DNA of 64,000 nt, from NCBI GenBank assembly GCA_963377175.1, contig CAUJNA010003805.1, positions 486,001-550,000 on the forward strand, written 5' to 3'. The notes under the pieces were generated by a model that saw only the letters and a list, made by a program, of their open reading frames with translations, was not told where the DNA came from and ran no database searches. The translations under genes were made by a program, and so were the position numbers. The DNA comes from Effrenium voratum. Taxonomy: Eukaryota > Sar > Dinophyceae > Suessiales > Symbiodiniaceae. Of the stretch, positions 36,601 through 44,700 are shown piece by piece; position 1 is the first letter of the stretch; each line of letters begins with the position of its first letter.

Positions 36601-37615
36601 GCTGGTCGCGATGGCCGGTGAAGGGGGGGGGGGAGTACTATGAGATCCTAAATTGTTAGAATGTTAAAAGGAAACCAGCCATTTTCTGCAGGAACCTTCA
36701 CTTTGCGCATGTGTCAATTGGTTGAAAACGCCACCAGATGTCAAAGGTGATACTACATTTGCTTCGTGTAGATCATTTCACCTACCTGCATACCTAATGA
36801 AAGATGCGATTTCAAGCAAGGGTTCTGTTTGAGGGACCCTAGTCTCCATTTCCACGTGCCGGCATCCAAGAGAAGTTCAAGCAATATTGCATGCCAAGCG
36901 CGTTTTGTCTTGTGCTACGGCACACTGTTGAGCGACCCGGCCTGTACTGGCGATGCTTGAGCCGCCAACCTTTGAAGCGCAAGAAAGTTGCTGTCAACCC
37001 ATTTGCAGCTACGTTTTGGCCGAGTTGGCATTTTCGCTTTGCTGTGAGGTTACTTGGGTCTGTCTCAAACTAGGGTGAGCCCTGCTTGCATGGTTTCAAA
37101 GGGATATTCAAAGGAAACAACGGGTTTTGAAAGCCCCGATTGAAACATCAACACCAGGCCAACAGGCCATGTCAAAACTGCTCAGAGGAACTATGAGAGC
37201 GGGGGCCAACCTTGGGGTTGGGATGACGAAGCTTGAGGTTTGAAGGGCACCCTAAGAGTCCCATTGTAAAAAACAACAACATAAAAAAGTAAGAGAACAC
37301 AAGTCACCAACCCAAGGTTTTCTTTTGTTTCTTTCCAAAGTTTCAAAAAAGAGTCGGCCAACAAGCCCACAGATTACTTCGAGGTGTCGACCACTTTGCC
37401 AGGAGCGCCAGAATACGCAGGACGCGGAGCGCCAGCGCCTTGCCGACAAGATCCGTGCCCTGGAGCGCGGGGAGCGGCCCAGCGCCGGCGCCGCGCCCGG
37501 CGCCGGCGGCGCCGCTGGCGCCTACGGCGCGGGGGCACCTGGCACGGCGCTGGCGTCCGCGACGTCGGCGCTGCGGGGGGGATTGGGGAGATTAAGGGAG
37601 GGCCTGAAGATCTGA
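25218..37615 (+). CDS. Multi-exon coiled-coil protein
   Basis: Fourteen short exons (25218-25282, 26399-26475, 28648-28682, 28923-28967, 30015-30047, 30864-30927, 31930-32010, 32531-32595, 33856-33915, 34369-34407, 35354-35425, 35869-35973, 36534-36593, 37403-37615) join in one frame of about 338 codons. Nearly the whole product is predicted long amphipathic helix rich in Glu, Gln, Arg, Ala and Leu, so it should be a rod-like coiled-coil, structural or scaffolding in role; no catalytic motif is seen. The C-terminus is Gly/Ala-rich, then a short helix and TGA. Most donors are GC, the rest GT. The first exon contains an ATG at 25227 that could start translation, but the coding bias extends upstream of it, so more 5' exons are likely, perhaps those at 11016-12705. 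Family cannot be named: coiled-coil similarity is not specific. Confidence 0.65.
26399..26475 (+). CDS. Coiled-coil gene, exon b
   Basis: Acceptor TTGCTCAG; reads NQMREAEAARLRQALADSW, then AARA. Ends GCAGGGG|GTCTGC with one base spare, matching exon c. Confidence 0.6.
26515..26548. mobile_element. Partial family 4 hairpin arm
   Basis: 'GGCAGGGAATGAGAAATGG' matches the arm of the element at 49292 and, more distantly, 13287. The other arm is not seen. Confidence 0.5.
26770..26880. repeat. Short tandem repeat, TACTTTAGTATTGCAACCAC
   Basis: Three copies of this 20-mer within about 100 bp, separated by short variable linkers. Confidence 0.85.
26905..27545. repeat. Tandem duplication plus GGGCCACCAATTGAAAGGGG repeats
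   Basis: The segment from about 26985 to 27232 is repeated at about 27302 to 27545 with over 90% identity. Between and before the copies, a short unit with 'AAGCAAGTGGGCCACCAA' and 'GAAAGGGGATGCTTTT' occurs several times. Confidence 0.85.
27591..27634. repeat. Poly-T then poly-A tract
   Basis: About 35 T followed by nine A. A reverse-transcribed insert could leave such a tail, but no insert body with coding features is visible next to it. Confidence 0.9.
28648..28682 (+). CDS. Coiled-coil gene, micro-exon c
   Basis: Acceptor GGTCCAAG; two bases then IEEEEPEAPQE, ending at CAAGAG|GCCACG (GC donor). The phase fits both neighbours, which is the main support for so short an exon. Confidence 0.5.
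28923..28967 (+). CDS. Coiled-coil gene, exon d
   Basis: Acceptor CCTGTCAG; 15 codons ELQWLAQMQQEVAQE, phase 0 to phase 0, GC donor (AAGAG|GCCGAC). Confidence 0.62.
29049..29083. repeat. (TA)n run
   Basis: Alternating TATATA interrupted by CA, similar to runs at 10848, 31079, 31362 and 57186. Confidence 0.9.
30015..30047 (+). CDS. Coiled-coil gene, micro-exon e
   Basis: Acceptor CATGACAG; 11 codons VRHLQQLERTE, GC donor (ACAGAG|GCGCAA), phase 0 at both ends. A longer end at a GT donor (30054) would break the frame of the next exon. Confidence 0.5.
30864..30927 (+). CDS. Coiled-coil gene, exon f
   Basis: Acceptor CCAGCGCAG; reads ASLGVRLQRVTEEKRTEDM, then GE. GT donor (GAGG|GTATCA) with one base spare. 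Confidence 0.63.
31079..31104. repeat. (TA)n run
   Basis: Thirteen alternating TA units; a second, shorter run lies at 31362-31380. Confidence 0.9.
31930..32010 (+). CDS. Coiled-coil gene, exon g
   Basis: Acceptor ACATTTGCAG; two bases complete Ala, then QRETFEVYRAQEKAELQSAR, then VDFEDS. Ends TTCAG|GCAAGA, a near-ideal GC donor, with one base spare that fits exon h. Confidence 0.7.
32531..32595 (+). CDS. Coiled-coil gene, exon h
   Basis: Acceptor ACGGGGCAG; two bases then SALRETIASQSEGYVRRID, then HL. The end is set at a GC donor (CATCTG|GCGGGG) because it leaves phase 0 for the next exon. Coding bias continues to 32618, so a longer exon plus one unseen micro-exon is possible. Confidence 0.63.
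32649..32779. mobile_element. Hairpin element, family 3
   Basis: Arms of about 33 bp beginning TACTGTGGATGGACGAAATC on the left and ending GATTTCGTCCATCCACAGTA on the right, with a loop of about 65 bp. A related single-arm copy lies at 40403-40490. No coding capacity. Confidence 0.8.
33718..33808 (+). mobile_element. Hairpin element, family 5 (AGGTGTCCTTTTTAGGTT)
   Basis: Starts AGGTGTCCTTTTTAGGTT and ends CCCAAAGGCCACCT. A closely similar copy is at 52128-52240, sharing the start and the internal 'TGGTTTAGATGGG'. Confidence 0.7.
33856..33915 (+). CDS. Coiled-coil gene, exon i
   Basis: Acceptor GAACTTAG; reads ELARRSADQENSSKSHFGRS, exactly 20 codons, ending at a GT donor (CGCTCC|GTGTTG). 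Strong G/C third positions throughout favour this over a shorter GA-donor end at 33882. Confidence 0.6.
34369..34407 (+). CDS. Coiled-coil gene, micro-exon j
   Basis: Acceptor GAAGTGTAG; 13 codons DRVKLIQECADLQ, GC donor (CTTCAG|GCGCAG). Phase 0 at both ends. Confidence 0.55.
35354..35425 (+). CDS. Coiled-coil gene, exon k
   Basis: Acceptor AACGCGCGAG; 24 codons beginning GRLEQLGPQLQGLQVVERR, ending ALE at a GC donor (CTGGAG|GCCACA). Classic heptad-like Leu spacing. Confidence 0.7.
35480..35540 (+). mobile_element. Partial family 1 hairpin element
   Basis: Matches the right half of 52490-52605, sharing GGGATGTTCACTG and 'GGTACGATTTGG' and ending TTTTGACCTATGGCC. The left arm is missing. Confidence 0.55.
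35660..35745. repeat. 11-bp tandem repeat, GGAACCTTCCC
   Basis: Seven to eight copies, the later ones varying to GGAACCTTCGT. Confidence 0.9.
35869..35973 (+). CDS. Coiled-coil gene, exon l
   Basis: After GCATCGCGAG, preceded by a long C tract, 35 codons begin SLEAGQSHLATQSARLREM and continue NSALGAQLLAEKGAGQ. GC donor (GGCCAG|GCGCGC). Phase 0 at both ends. Confidence 0.7.
36534..36593 (+). CDS. Coiled-coil gene, exon m
   Basis: Acceptor CACGGCGCAG; 20 codons EVEPTAEAVMRALQLQRKLQ. GC donor (CTGCAG|GCCTGT). Phase 0 at both ends. Confidence 0.66.
37403..37615 (+). CDS. Coiled-coil gene, terminal exon
   Basis: Acceptor CACTTTGCCAG; reads ERQNTQDAERQRLADKIRAL, then a Gly/Ala-rich linker of about 25 residues, then SALRGGLGRLREGLKI and TGA. 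G/C third positions persist to the stop and fall off after it, which favours a true C-terminus. A GC donor at 37553 that would splice on to 40236 in phase is the alternative. Confidence 0.7.
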   Translation, partial: ERQNTQDAERQRLADKIRALERGERPSAGAAPGAGGAAGAYGAGAPGTALASATSALRGGLGRLREGLKI

Positions 37616-39724
37616 AAGAAGAGAAATCGACAGCGCCGCATGTGGGTCGTGAAACTTTCACAATCAAGTTGGAATCTGAGAATTGTCCGGATCTTCGAGC
37701 CTCTCGTTTCCTCGAGCGCGGATGGCGAGTGCAAGCCGTTCGTTGCGTTTTCAGCTTGACTCCTCACTGTCTCTTGGACAGGCGAGGATGTTACCTCTCT
37801 TGTGCCTCTGAGAACTCCATGACTTCAGAAGCATTGTTAACGAAATCGCCGGCATTCGCGAGACAACGCCTGGCTGTTAGACAAAAGTTGTGCGCCTTAG
37901 GTGCGCCTGTCTTCTGCATGCTTACGAAGCATCCGTTGAGTTGGCAACCGGAGAACTGTTCTGGGTTTAGTTCAAGTAGGTTCTTCTTCATTTTGATACA
38001 GCCCCAACAAGAATGCGGCACCCCATTGTTGCGCTGGACAAGAAGTCCATTGCCTTGGGATTGGTGCTATGTTGCACGGACTTAGCTAGCAGCTCTTGTA
38101 GACTCAGATGCTGTGCATACAGCACCCATCCACTTGCCATTGGTGTTTTTTCCGCTTTCCTCGGTATGCCGCTTTAAGCCTCGGCGGCTCGAGAGAACTC
38201 CCTTCCAGCAATGTGTTAGCTGGATTTGGGTGGTCTCTGCAAGTCAGAAAGCCACCACCCCAAATGAGAGTAGCTGCTTAGCTGGCGACTGACCGCGGAC
38301 GTTTGGCTCACCGGTTGGCATAGCTGCCACTTGTGAGGGCACCCGCAAGCACCAGCGAGTCTGTTTCATTGAATTTGGGTCGGCGTATGCGAGCAGACCT
38401 GGCAGTTCATCTAGCCTGTCAAGTGTCAAATGACTTGGTGCCTTGACTAATTCTGGAATGTTTTATTTAGTGTCTGACGGCCTACAAGATCTATTGGCCA
38501 AGAAGCTTCATGCCAGCAGCACACATCAGCGACAGGGTGGCCGCCTGCCATGCCGAGCACTCTGCAGTGCGCCGTGGGAGCCTGGCGCTTAGCCAATTTT
38601 GGCCAGCACCAGCACCATCATCATCATCATCGTCGCCGTTGTCGCGGTCGCGTTAGCGTCGCCGTCGCCGCTCGCGCATCAACACCATCACCATCACCGC
38701 CACCCCCACATCGCCCCCACAACACCACCACCACCACCACCACCACCACCACCACCACCACCACCACCACCGCCAGAATCACCACCACCGCCAGAATCAC
38801 CACCACCGCCAGAATCACCACCACCGCCAGAATCACCACCACCGCCAGAATCAGCACCACCACCAGAATCACAGTCACCGTCATTTTCTTTATCGTCTTC
38901 GAAGTTGTTCCTCGCCGCCGCCGTAATCGTTGTCGTGCTTCTCGTTGCCGTCCTTCTCCTCCTCCTCCTTCATCATCCTCGTCATCGACCCTTCAATGCG
39001 CACTTGCACCAACTGTACACAAACTCAGGACTTTCCCCTTGATGTTTCTTTCTGATCTGGCACTTTCCAAGCATTGGGAAGCAGAATTCCCGGAATACCA
39101 AAAAATGCCCCGCCATTGCCGTCCATCATGAGCGAGAGTATACTTGAACTCCTTGTTCGACCCCCCTTGACCGGGACCAACCACAGATTGACATGAGGCT
39201 CGGTGAAATCATCCAATAGTCTATGGTCAATTTGGGAGGGACATCTTGGAACCCCACTCAACCACGCCCCACCGCGCTTCCAGAGGCACACCAGAAAGTG
39301 CACAGACCGTTTGACCAGTCAAATCATGGCAAGGTGAAGAAATTCTGGCTCCGTTTCAGGCTAAAGGTGGATTCCATGATAAGCAAATACAACCGGAGCC
39401 TTTGCTCACGCTTTCCTTCCGGCATAGTTTGTCCGGGGGGGGGGGGGGCGGGGAAGAGCTGCAACTACTTTCATCGCCAATATGAAGGGATCTCAGCACC
39501 ACGCAGCTTTGCTCCTGAACCACCTGCTCCTCTACGGATTCCCGAAATCGTTTGAAATCAAGCTCAATCTACCAGCCACCCATTGCAGCACGCCAACGCA
39601 TCCACCTGTTCCATGTTTACGTCTCCAAAGCCGACCTTTTGCCTTTTGGCTTCCGAGTTTTGAACATGGCTCTACTGGCGATGGAACCCCCCACCCCAAG
39701 GCCTCCCGTAGCGACGCGTGCCAG
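37616..39724. other. Intergenic stretch with a CCA-rich array
   Basis: Holds the ATC/CCA array at 38611-38876. No exon with paired boundaries is seen. Confidence 0.45.
38611..38876. repeat. ATC/CCA microsatellite and 18-bp minisatellite
   Basis: ATC and GTC units, then CCA repeats, then five copies of an 18-bp unit (CCACCACCGCCAGAATCA). On the plus strand this reads as poly-Pro with PPPPES repeats in a frame of 147 codons (38599-39042) bounded by poly-Ile and poly-Val runs, as expected of repeats rather than a gene. Confidence 0.85.
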
Positions 39725-39757
39725 GCGCTTTTGGCACAGGCGCAGACGGACGGCCAT
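39725..39757 (+). CDS. Weak candidate micro-exon
   Basis: After GCGTGCCAG reads ALLAQAQTDGH, ending at a GA donor (GGCCAT|GAGAGG). In phase with 40236. Short and unproven. Confidence 0.28.
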
Positions 39758-40023
39758 GAGAGGGGGGGCCAAAAGAGCCGCCCCATGAAGTCTACCCTCC
39801 TAGACTCTTGGCGGCTGGTTTTGCGCTTCTTTGCCGGTTTTGGAGAATCAGATGGCCACCACTTGACAGTCGTTCGCCGGCCCATCCGTTTTCATTCGCT
39901 TCGGTTTCAAAAGGTCGACCTGCTGGTTTGAGCCAAAATTGCTAGAACTAGCAAGGCCCAGTGCAATCAAGCACCTTCCATTGCAGGACTTGCGTCAATG
40001 CGCATATTTAGTTGCATAATTAA

Positions 40024-40134
40024 GATATGGGTGTGGGTCAAAATTCAACCACTAGGGGACCGCCTGTTTTAGGCCATGTTTCCATTATCCAGGCTTCCAT
40101 TTTGGGTACCCTTTTTTGACTCACAGCCATATCG
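40024..40134. mobile_element. Hairpin element, family 1
   Basis: Termini GATATGGGTGTGGGTCAAAA and TTTTTTGACTCACAGCCATATC are complementary over about 20 bp. The interior shares 'GGCCATGTTTCCA' with the family 2 element at 44677, suggesting related families. Confidence 0.7.
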
Positions 40135-40235
40135 CCCATCACTGGAGTTCCTTAGAGCCAGCGACATCTCTCGCGAGGCAAACAAACCGCGCCAAACGAA
40201 CCGCGCGGTTGACGCGTCGTGCGTCGCCATGGCAG

Positions 40236-40277
40236 GCGTCGGCCCTGGATCACTTTGAGGAGACGCTGCACCTGCGG
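40236..40277 (+). CDS. Candidate exon, helical
   Basis: After CCATGGCAG reads ASALDHFEETLHLR in phase 0, ending at a GC donor (CTGCGG|GCGCTT). The same frame reaches TAA at 40308-40310, so it could also be a terminal exon. Confidence 0.4.
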
Positions 40278-41662
40278 GCGCTTGGCGCTCAAAACGGGGG
40301 GCTGGGTTAAGACTGAGGATGGGTGGGAAATCCGTTTTCTTAGGCACCACTGCTCCGAGAAACCCCAAATTCTAGTTGGTGAATTCCCTTTAACAACGGA
40401 ATGATTGGATTCCCCAACGTAAATACCGAAGAACGGCTTCCACCATGGTGTCAGAGTGGTGCGAAATGGATTGCGTCCATCAGTATGGCCTAAATAATCA
40501 AAGTGGGATTGCGGGGTAGCATCTTTTTTGTCAGACTCTTGGATTCCACAACCATGGTGTGGTCCTGAGGCTCCCTCGGGAGATCGACTCTCCCGACCAG
40601 TACCTGGCGCGATGGGAGCCGGCCCGGCAGTGTTTGTTCGGTCGAGGATTCTCCCCTGAATTGGATACGTACCCTTCCAGTTTCGCGGGAGGTGTTCTCA
40701 AGATTCTCAAGTCTTACCGCCACGGGGCGGGGGGGGGGAGGCAAGCACTCATCCGCCAAAAAGGAACGCTATTGCGGCATTTGGCCGATTGCTTCGGGAG
40801 GTCGGTTGGAACCACGAAGGCACCCCCCTGGCGATCCACGCGAACTCATGACCAAAGGCAAACGCGGTTACTCGCTGTCGTAAGCAACCCTTCAAGCAGG
40901 AGACACGGAAGCATGCCTCTGCAGTTAGAAGAACTACGAAACTCAGAAATGGAAGCAGGAAAGAGACCGTTTGCAGCATTTAGAGGAGCATCACCAGCGG
41001 AAGGCAAACGGACAGGTGTCCAGGGCAAGCTCGAAGGCTCAGATGTCTTAGGCACTATTCAACCCGCGAGGCAAGCACGAAATGATAGACGGCAAGCCCA
41101 GCAAAGGCATCGAAAGAAACTTCTGATAGCTCTTCATGTATGACAAATCCGAAATGGCGGCAAACAGCTGCTCAAGAGTCATGTTGGGTCAACCGGGGGG
41201 GGGGGTTGCTGGGGGGGTTGCTATGAAGGATCAAGCTGGCCTCGCGCGCGGGGCCAGCTCGAAACAGGCCCAGTCCTTAGCTAGCTTCCCCCTCATCCTG
41301 CAGCTTACATGCTGAAGCAACGCAGGGCAAGTTTGCTGCACAAAAGCCGGTAAACCACAGGTGTTTTGCATGCGTGAACAACCATGTTCTGCAGGTGCCG
41401 GAAACTTGCATGATGGTAGCCTAAGGGCCGCGGTGGTGGTCTCGACCACTGTTGTGCGATACCAGCCGATGTCTTGCAAGCGCGGCAACCCCCCCCCCCC
41501 CCGGGTTCACGCAATGTGTCATGCTGTGTGCAGTGTGCGTGCGCGCGCTGTGCATCAGCGCATGTGTGCGCGCAATGTTTGTCCTGCCCCAAGTCAGGCA
41601 TCTTGACCAGGAGAAGGGAGAAGCGCAGGTGACTTCGTCACTCATGGCCCGCTGACAAAGTC
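40278..41662. other. Intron-like stretch
   Basis: Contains the partial family 3 element and two G-runs (40729, 41196). A long plus frame at 40559-41143 lacks codon bias and splice support. Confidence 0.45.
40403..40490. mobile_element. Partial family 3 hairpin element
   Basis: Shares 'GTGGTGC' with GAAATGG, GCGTCCATC and CAGTATGGC with the arm at 32748-32780, plus the internal GATTCCCC and GTAAATACC. The left arm is degenerate. Confidence 0.5.
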
Positions 41663-41794
41663 ATGGCGGTGCCCGCAGCCGCCAGGTTCGAGATCAGCGC
41701 GCCGCGCACCGCGGCCTTCCGCGCGGACCAGTTCGACCTCTTCCCGGGGCCCATCGGCAAGCTGCTGAACGCGCCGGGCCGCCCGGAGAGCCAG
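41663..41794 (+). CDS. Exon, possible start of the patatin-region gene
   Basis: From ATG at 41663 the frame reads MAVPAAARFEISAPRTAAF, then RADQFDLFPGPIGKLL and on to PESQ. It ends at a GT donor (GAGCCAG|GTCTCC), an exact 44 codons. Third positions are nearly all G or C right from the ATG and not before it, so this may be the translation start. An internal exon beginning at a nearby AG (41676 or 41684) is possible. Family unknown. Confidence 0.58.
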
Positions 41795-44700
41795 GTCTCC
41801 GGTGGAAGGAGTGGGGGCTGTGGTGGAAACTGCAGGTGCCTTTCCGTGATTCCATGAAACCTATTCCAGGTTCTTTGGAGTGACCTCTTTGTCTTTTTAT
41901 GGCTTTGTAATACTTTTCGGGAACGAGGTCACGTAGCTGAATTTCAAGAGGTCACATTAAGCGAGAAAAAGGCCACTTAGGCTACAGAGGCACTACATAG
42001 AAACAAGTGTCTTGTGGCTACTTTGAAGCATGTACATTTGAGCTCCCCCAGTTCATGACGAGCTCGCGGCGAATCACACTCAAGCGAGCTAGACACCACT
42101 TAGAAGAAAACAACTCACCTCGGTGTGACACTCAAATGACACGCATGTACATCAGATCAAGCCTTGCACTCACCGGGGCAAAAGAGGGCACTTTGAAGCA
42201 CCAAAAAGGAGCTGCTTAGGGCCGCGGCGCTCAGTCAAGTGCCCTCATTTCATTGTTGGCCTCAGTGGCCGCGATTTGAGGTCGAAAAGACGCTGGTTTG
42301 GGAGCCTTTGGTTCGGTGGTCCTATGAGAGTTCGTGTGAGGATTTTCAAGGGCAGTAACCCAAAGAGGGTCAACTTTGGGGCACCTTCATCCGCTCGGCG
42401 GGCCTGCCTGAGAGCAAGCCTCGGGTTTTATTCGGACCCCCCAAAACGGCTTCGGTGGTCCTTTGGTTTCCCTCCGAAACCAACACAAATGGGGTCCAAC
42501 TGCCAATTGCGTTTCAGTGCTGTTGCGGACCTAAAAGGCTTACATACCCTTTAGTTCAAACTCAGAAGGCCAGAGGCCCCGCGCTTTCTCACTGCCACGG
42601 TCCTCCTGCTGAAGGGGCTGTCACTGTGTGTTTTCTCGATCGGGACAAGCAGCAATGGGCGAGAAAGCCACAGCTCATTTGTTTGGCAAGTTATTTTGCA
42701 ATCGACAAAGTGAATCCCAGCAAATTTGAATGGGCTGGCTTATGTGGCTGGGTCAGTTCCCGCTGTTAGCCACTCTAAATGGTTGGTTTCCTTTCAACAG
42801 CCACCAGACCAGAAAGCCCATTTCAGATGCCCACGTGAACAAACGGCACACCATTGACAGCTTGCTGGCGACTGCCTTTCTTGGCTCCAAGCTAAATAGG
42901 TTACTTTGCCCTGGCTGGGCGCTCTGGTGACGTGGCTGCAATGCAGTGGGCAGTGGCCGTGTGGTTTGCCCTCACTGAAAGTCGAGGGACCCCGTTTTTG
43001 GGTCCTTCCCTTGGCCACCAGAGAAAAGGCAAGGCCTGGTCTCACAGCAGTTTGACCAACTGACTGGCTGGAGCATTGAGCAGAAGCCCTGGGGGAGAGA
43101 AGAAAGCACTTCGGCGGATCTGCTGTGCTTATCTTTTGGCCAATGCTCCCCTATCGATCCACCATAAAACACCACTTGGGGGGCATTTCGAGCCAAAACG
43201 CGGCAAGTGCGTGCAAGAATTGTAAGTTGGAAGGCCCCCATATGCGACGCAGTCACAACTCTCTTTGTGGTGCAACAAGCAGGGCGATCAAGCCCTTACT
43301 CATGGATGAACCAAGCATTGTGACTGTGACCACACTGGCTACCGAAAGGTTCCCATTTTCAAGCCCCGAATGGCTGCTGCAGGCCATGGGAAAAGACGAT
43401 GATGAGGCCACTGGGTGGGGGTTGAACGCTGGTAAAGTCCGGAGGCGGAGATGCGGGGTTTTGCTTTTGCCACCGAGGGAACCTGCCCTCGTCTTTTTAG
43501 GTAAGTTACATGCATATAGGATCCCCTTGTGTAAATTGGTTTCACTCATGAAGCACGGGTTTTGCTCTGAAGAATCCCCTTCTTGACACAAGAGTTTCAG
43601 ATTTCCTTGGTGGTGCAATTTCGTGATGAAGAATCGGCCCACCGACAGGATTATTCCTGAGAGAGAAATGTTGCTGCGCCAGCGGTGCGTTTTTCAGTAT
43701 AAGTTAGCAGTTTTTCAGGTTTTGCAAATGCCACCTTTCTCTTCTGTCTTTTCTTGCTCACAGGTCCAATCAAGATGTGATCCCTTTCTGGGCCAACCGA
43801 CAGGGACTATTCCTTGCCAGGGAGTTTGAGGCACTTTCTGGCCAAAAGCATCTGCCTTCGTTTGGAAAGCCAGTTTTCGAGGCCAGGTCCTCGAGCGGGC
43901 ATCTTCTTGGAAGTTAACATCGATGCTTACGGGTTGAGGGCTTCCAGATACAGGGGTGGGCAAGGCGCTGCCCACCTTTTTCCTGAATGTGATCTGAATC
44001 ACTTACTAAGCATGACGGTATCAACTTACCGGTTGAAGCTCGCAAGCCCTATACACGTTGTTCACGGCAAGCAGACGCACTTGCAATCATGTCAAAGCTG
44101 CCAGCTAGATCTCCCTTGAGGTGCTTCTTGCTGCCCTTCTCCCAGACGGCAAAAATCCACCTTTGGTACGGGGCAAGACAAAACAGGTCACTCATTTCGC
44201 AGAAGTTCCAACCCTCTGTTGTGGCCATGGGTCATAACCTATGCCTCCATTTTGGGGGCGGATGAACACCCATGTACAACTTATTTTGATGTTCACCAGG
44301 GGTATGCCTCATGGCCACTTAAGAGGGTTGGAACTTCTGCCAACTGAGTGACCTGTTTTTTTTTGCCCGGTACCAAAGGTCGGGTTTTGACCCACAGCCA
44401 AGTAAGCCCGGAGGTTTTATGGTGCCCCCCTTTTTGGCCAGTTGGGGCCCGGTTCCTTCAGGAGGACTGGTCCGCCCGGGCGCAGCTCCAGAAGGAGTTG
44501 AAGCGCCAGCTCTCGAAGCACAAGGCGCGTGGACCGGGAGTCGATGGACTGGGTGGCAGGAAATATGGCGGGTGGGTTTTCCGGGTTGGTTTATTAAGGG
44601 TTGGGTTGAGGTTGGGTGGGTTGGGGTTTGAAATGGGTGTGGGTTTTCCAGGTTGGGTTGAGGTTGGTGGCATGAAACGGGTGTGGCTCACAATGAAACA

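Noticed and set aside
38599..39042. Proline-rich PPPPES repeat protein of 147 codons
   Set aside because: It is a CCA/18-bp minisatellite with ATC and GTC arrays at the ends; no splice or start context.
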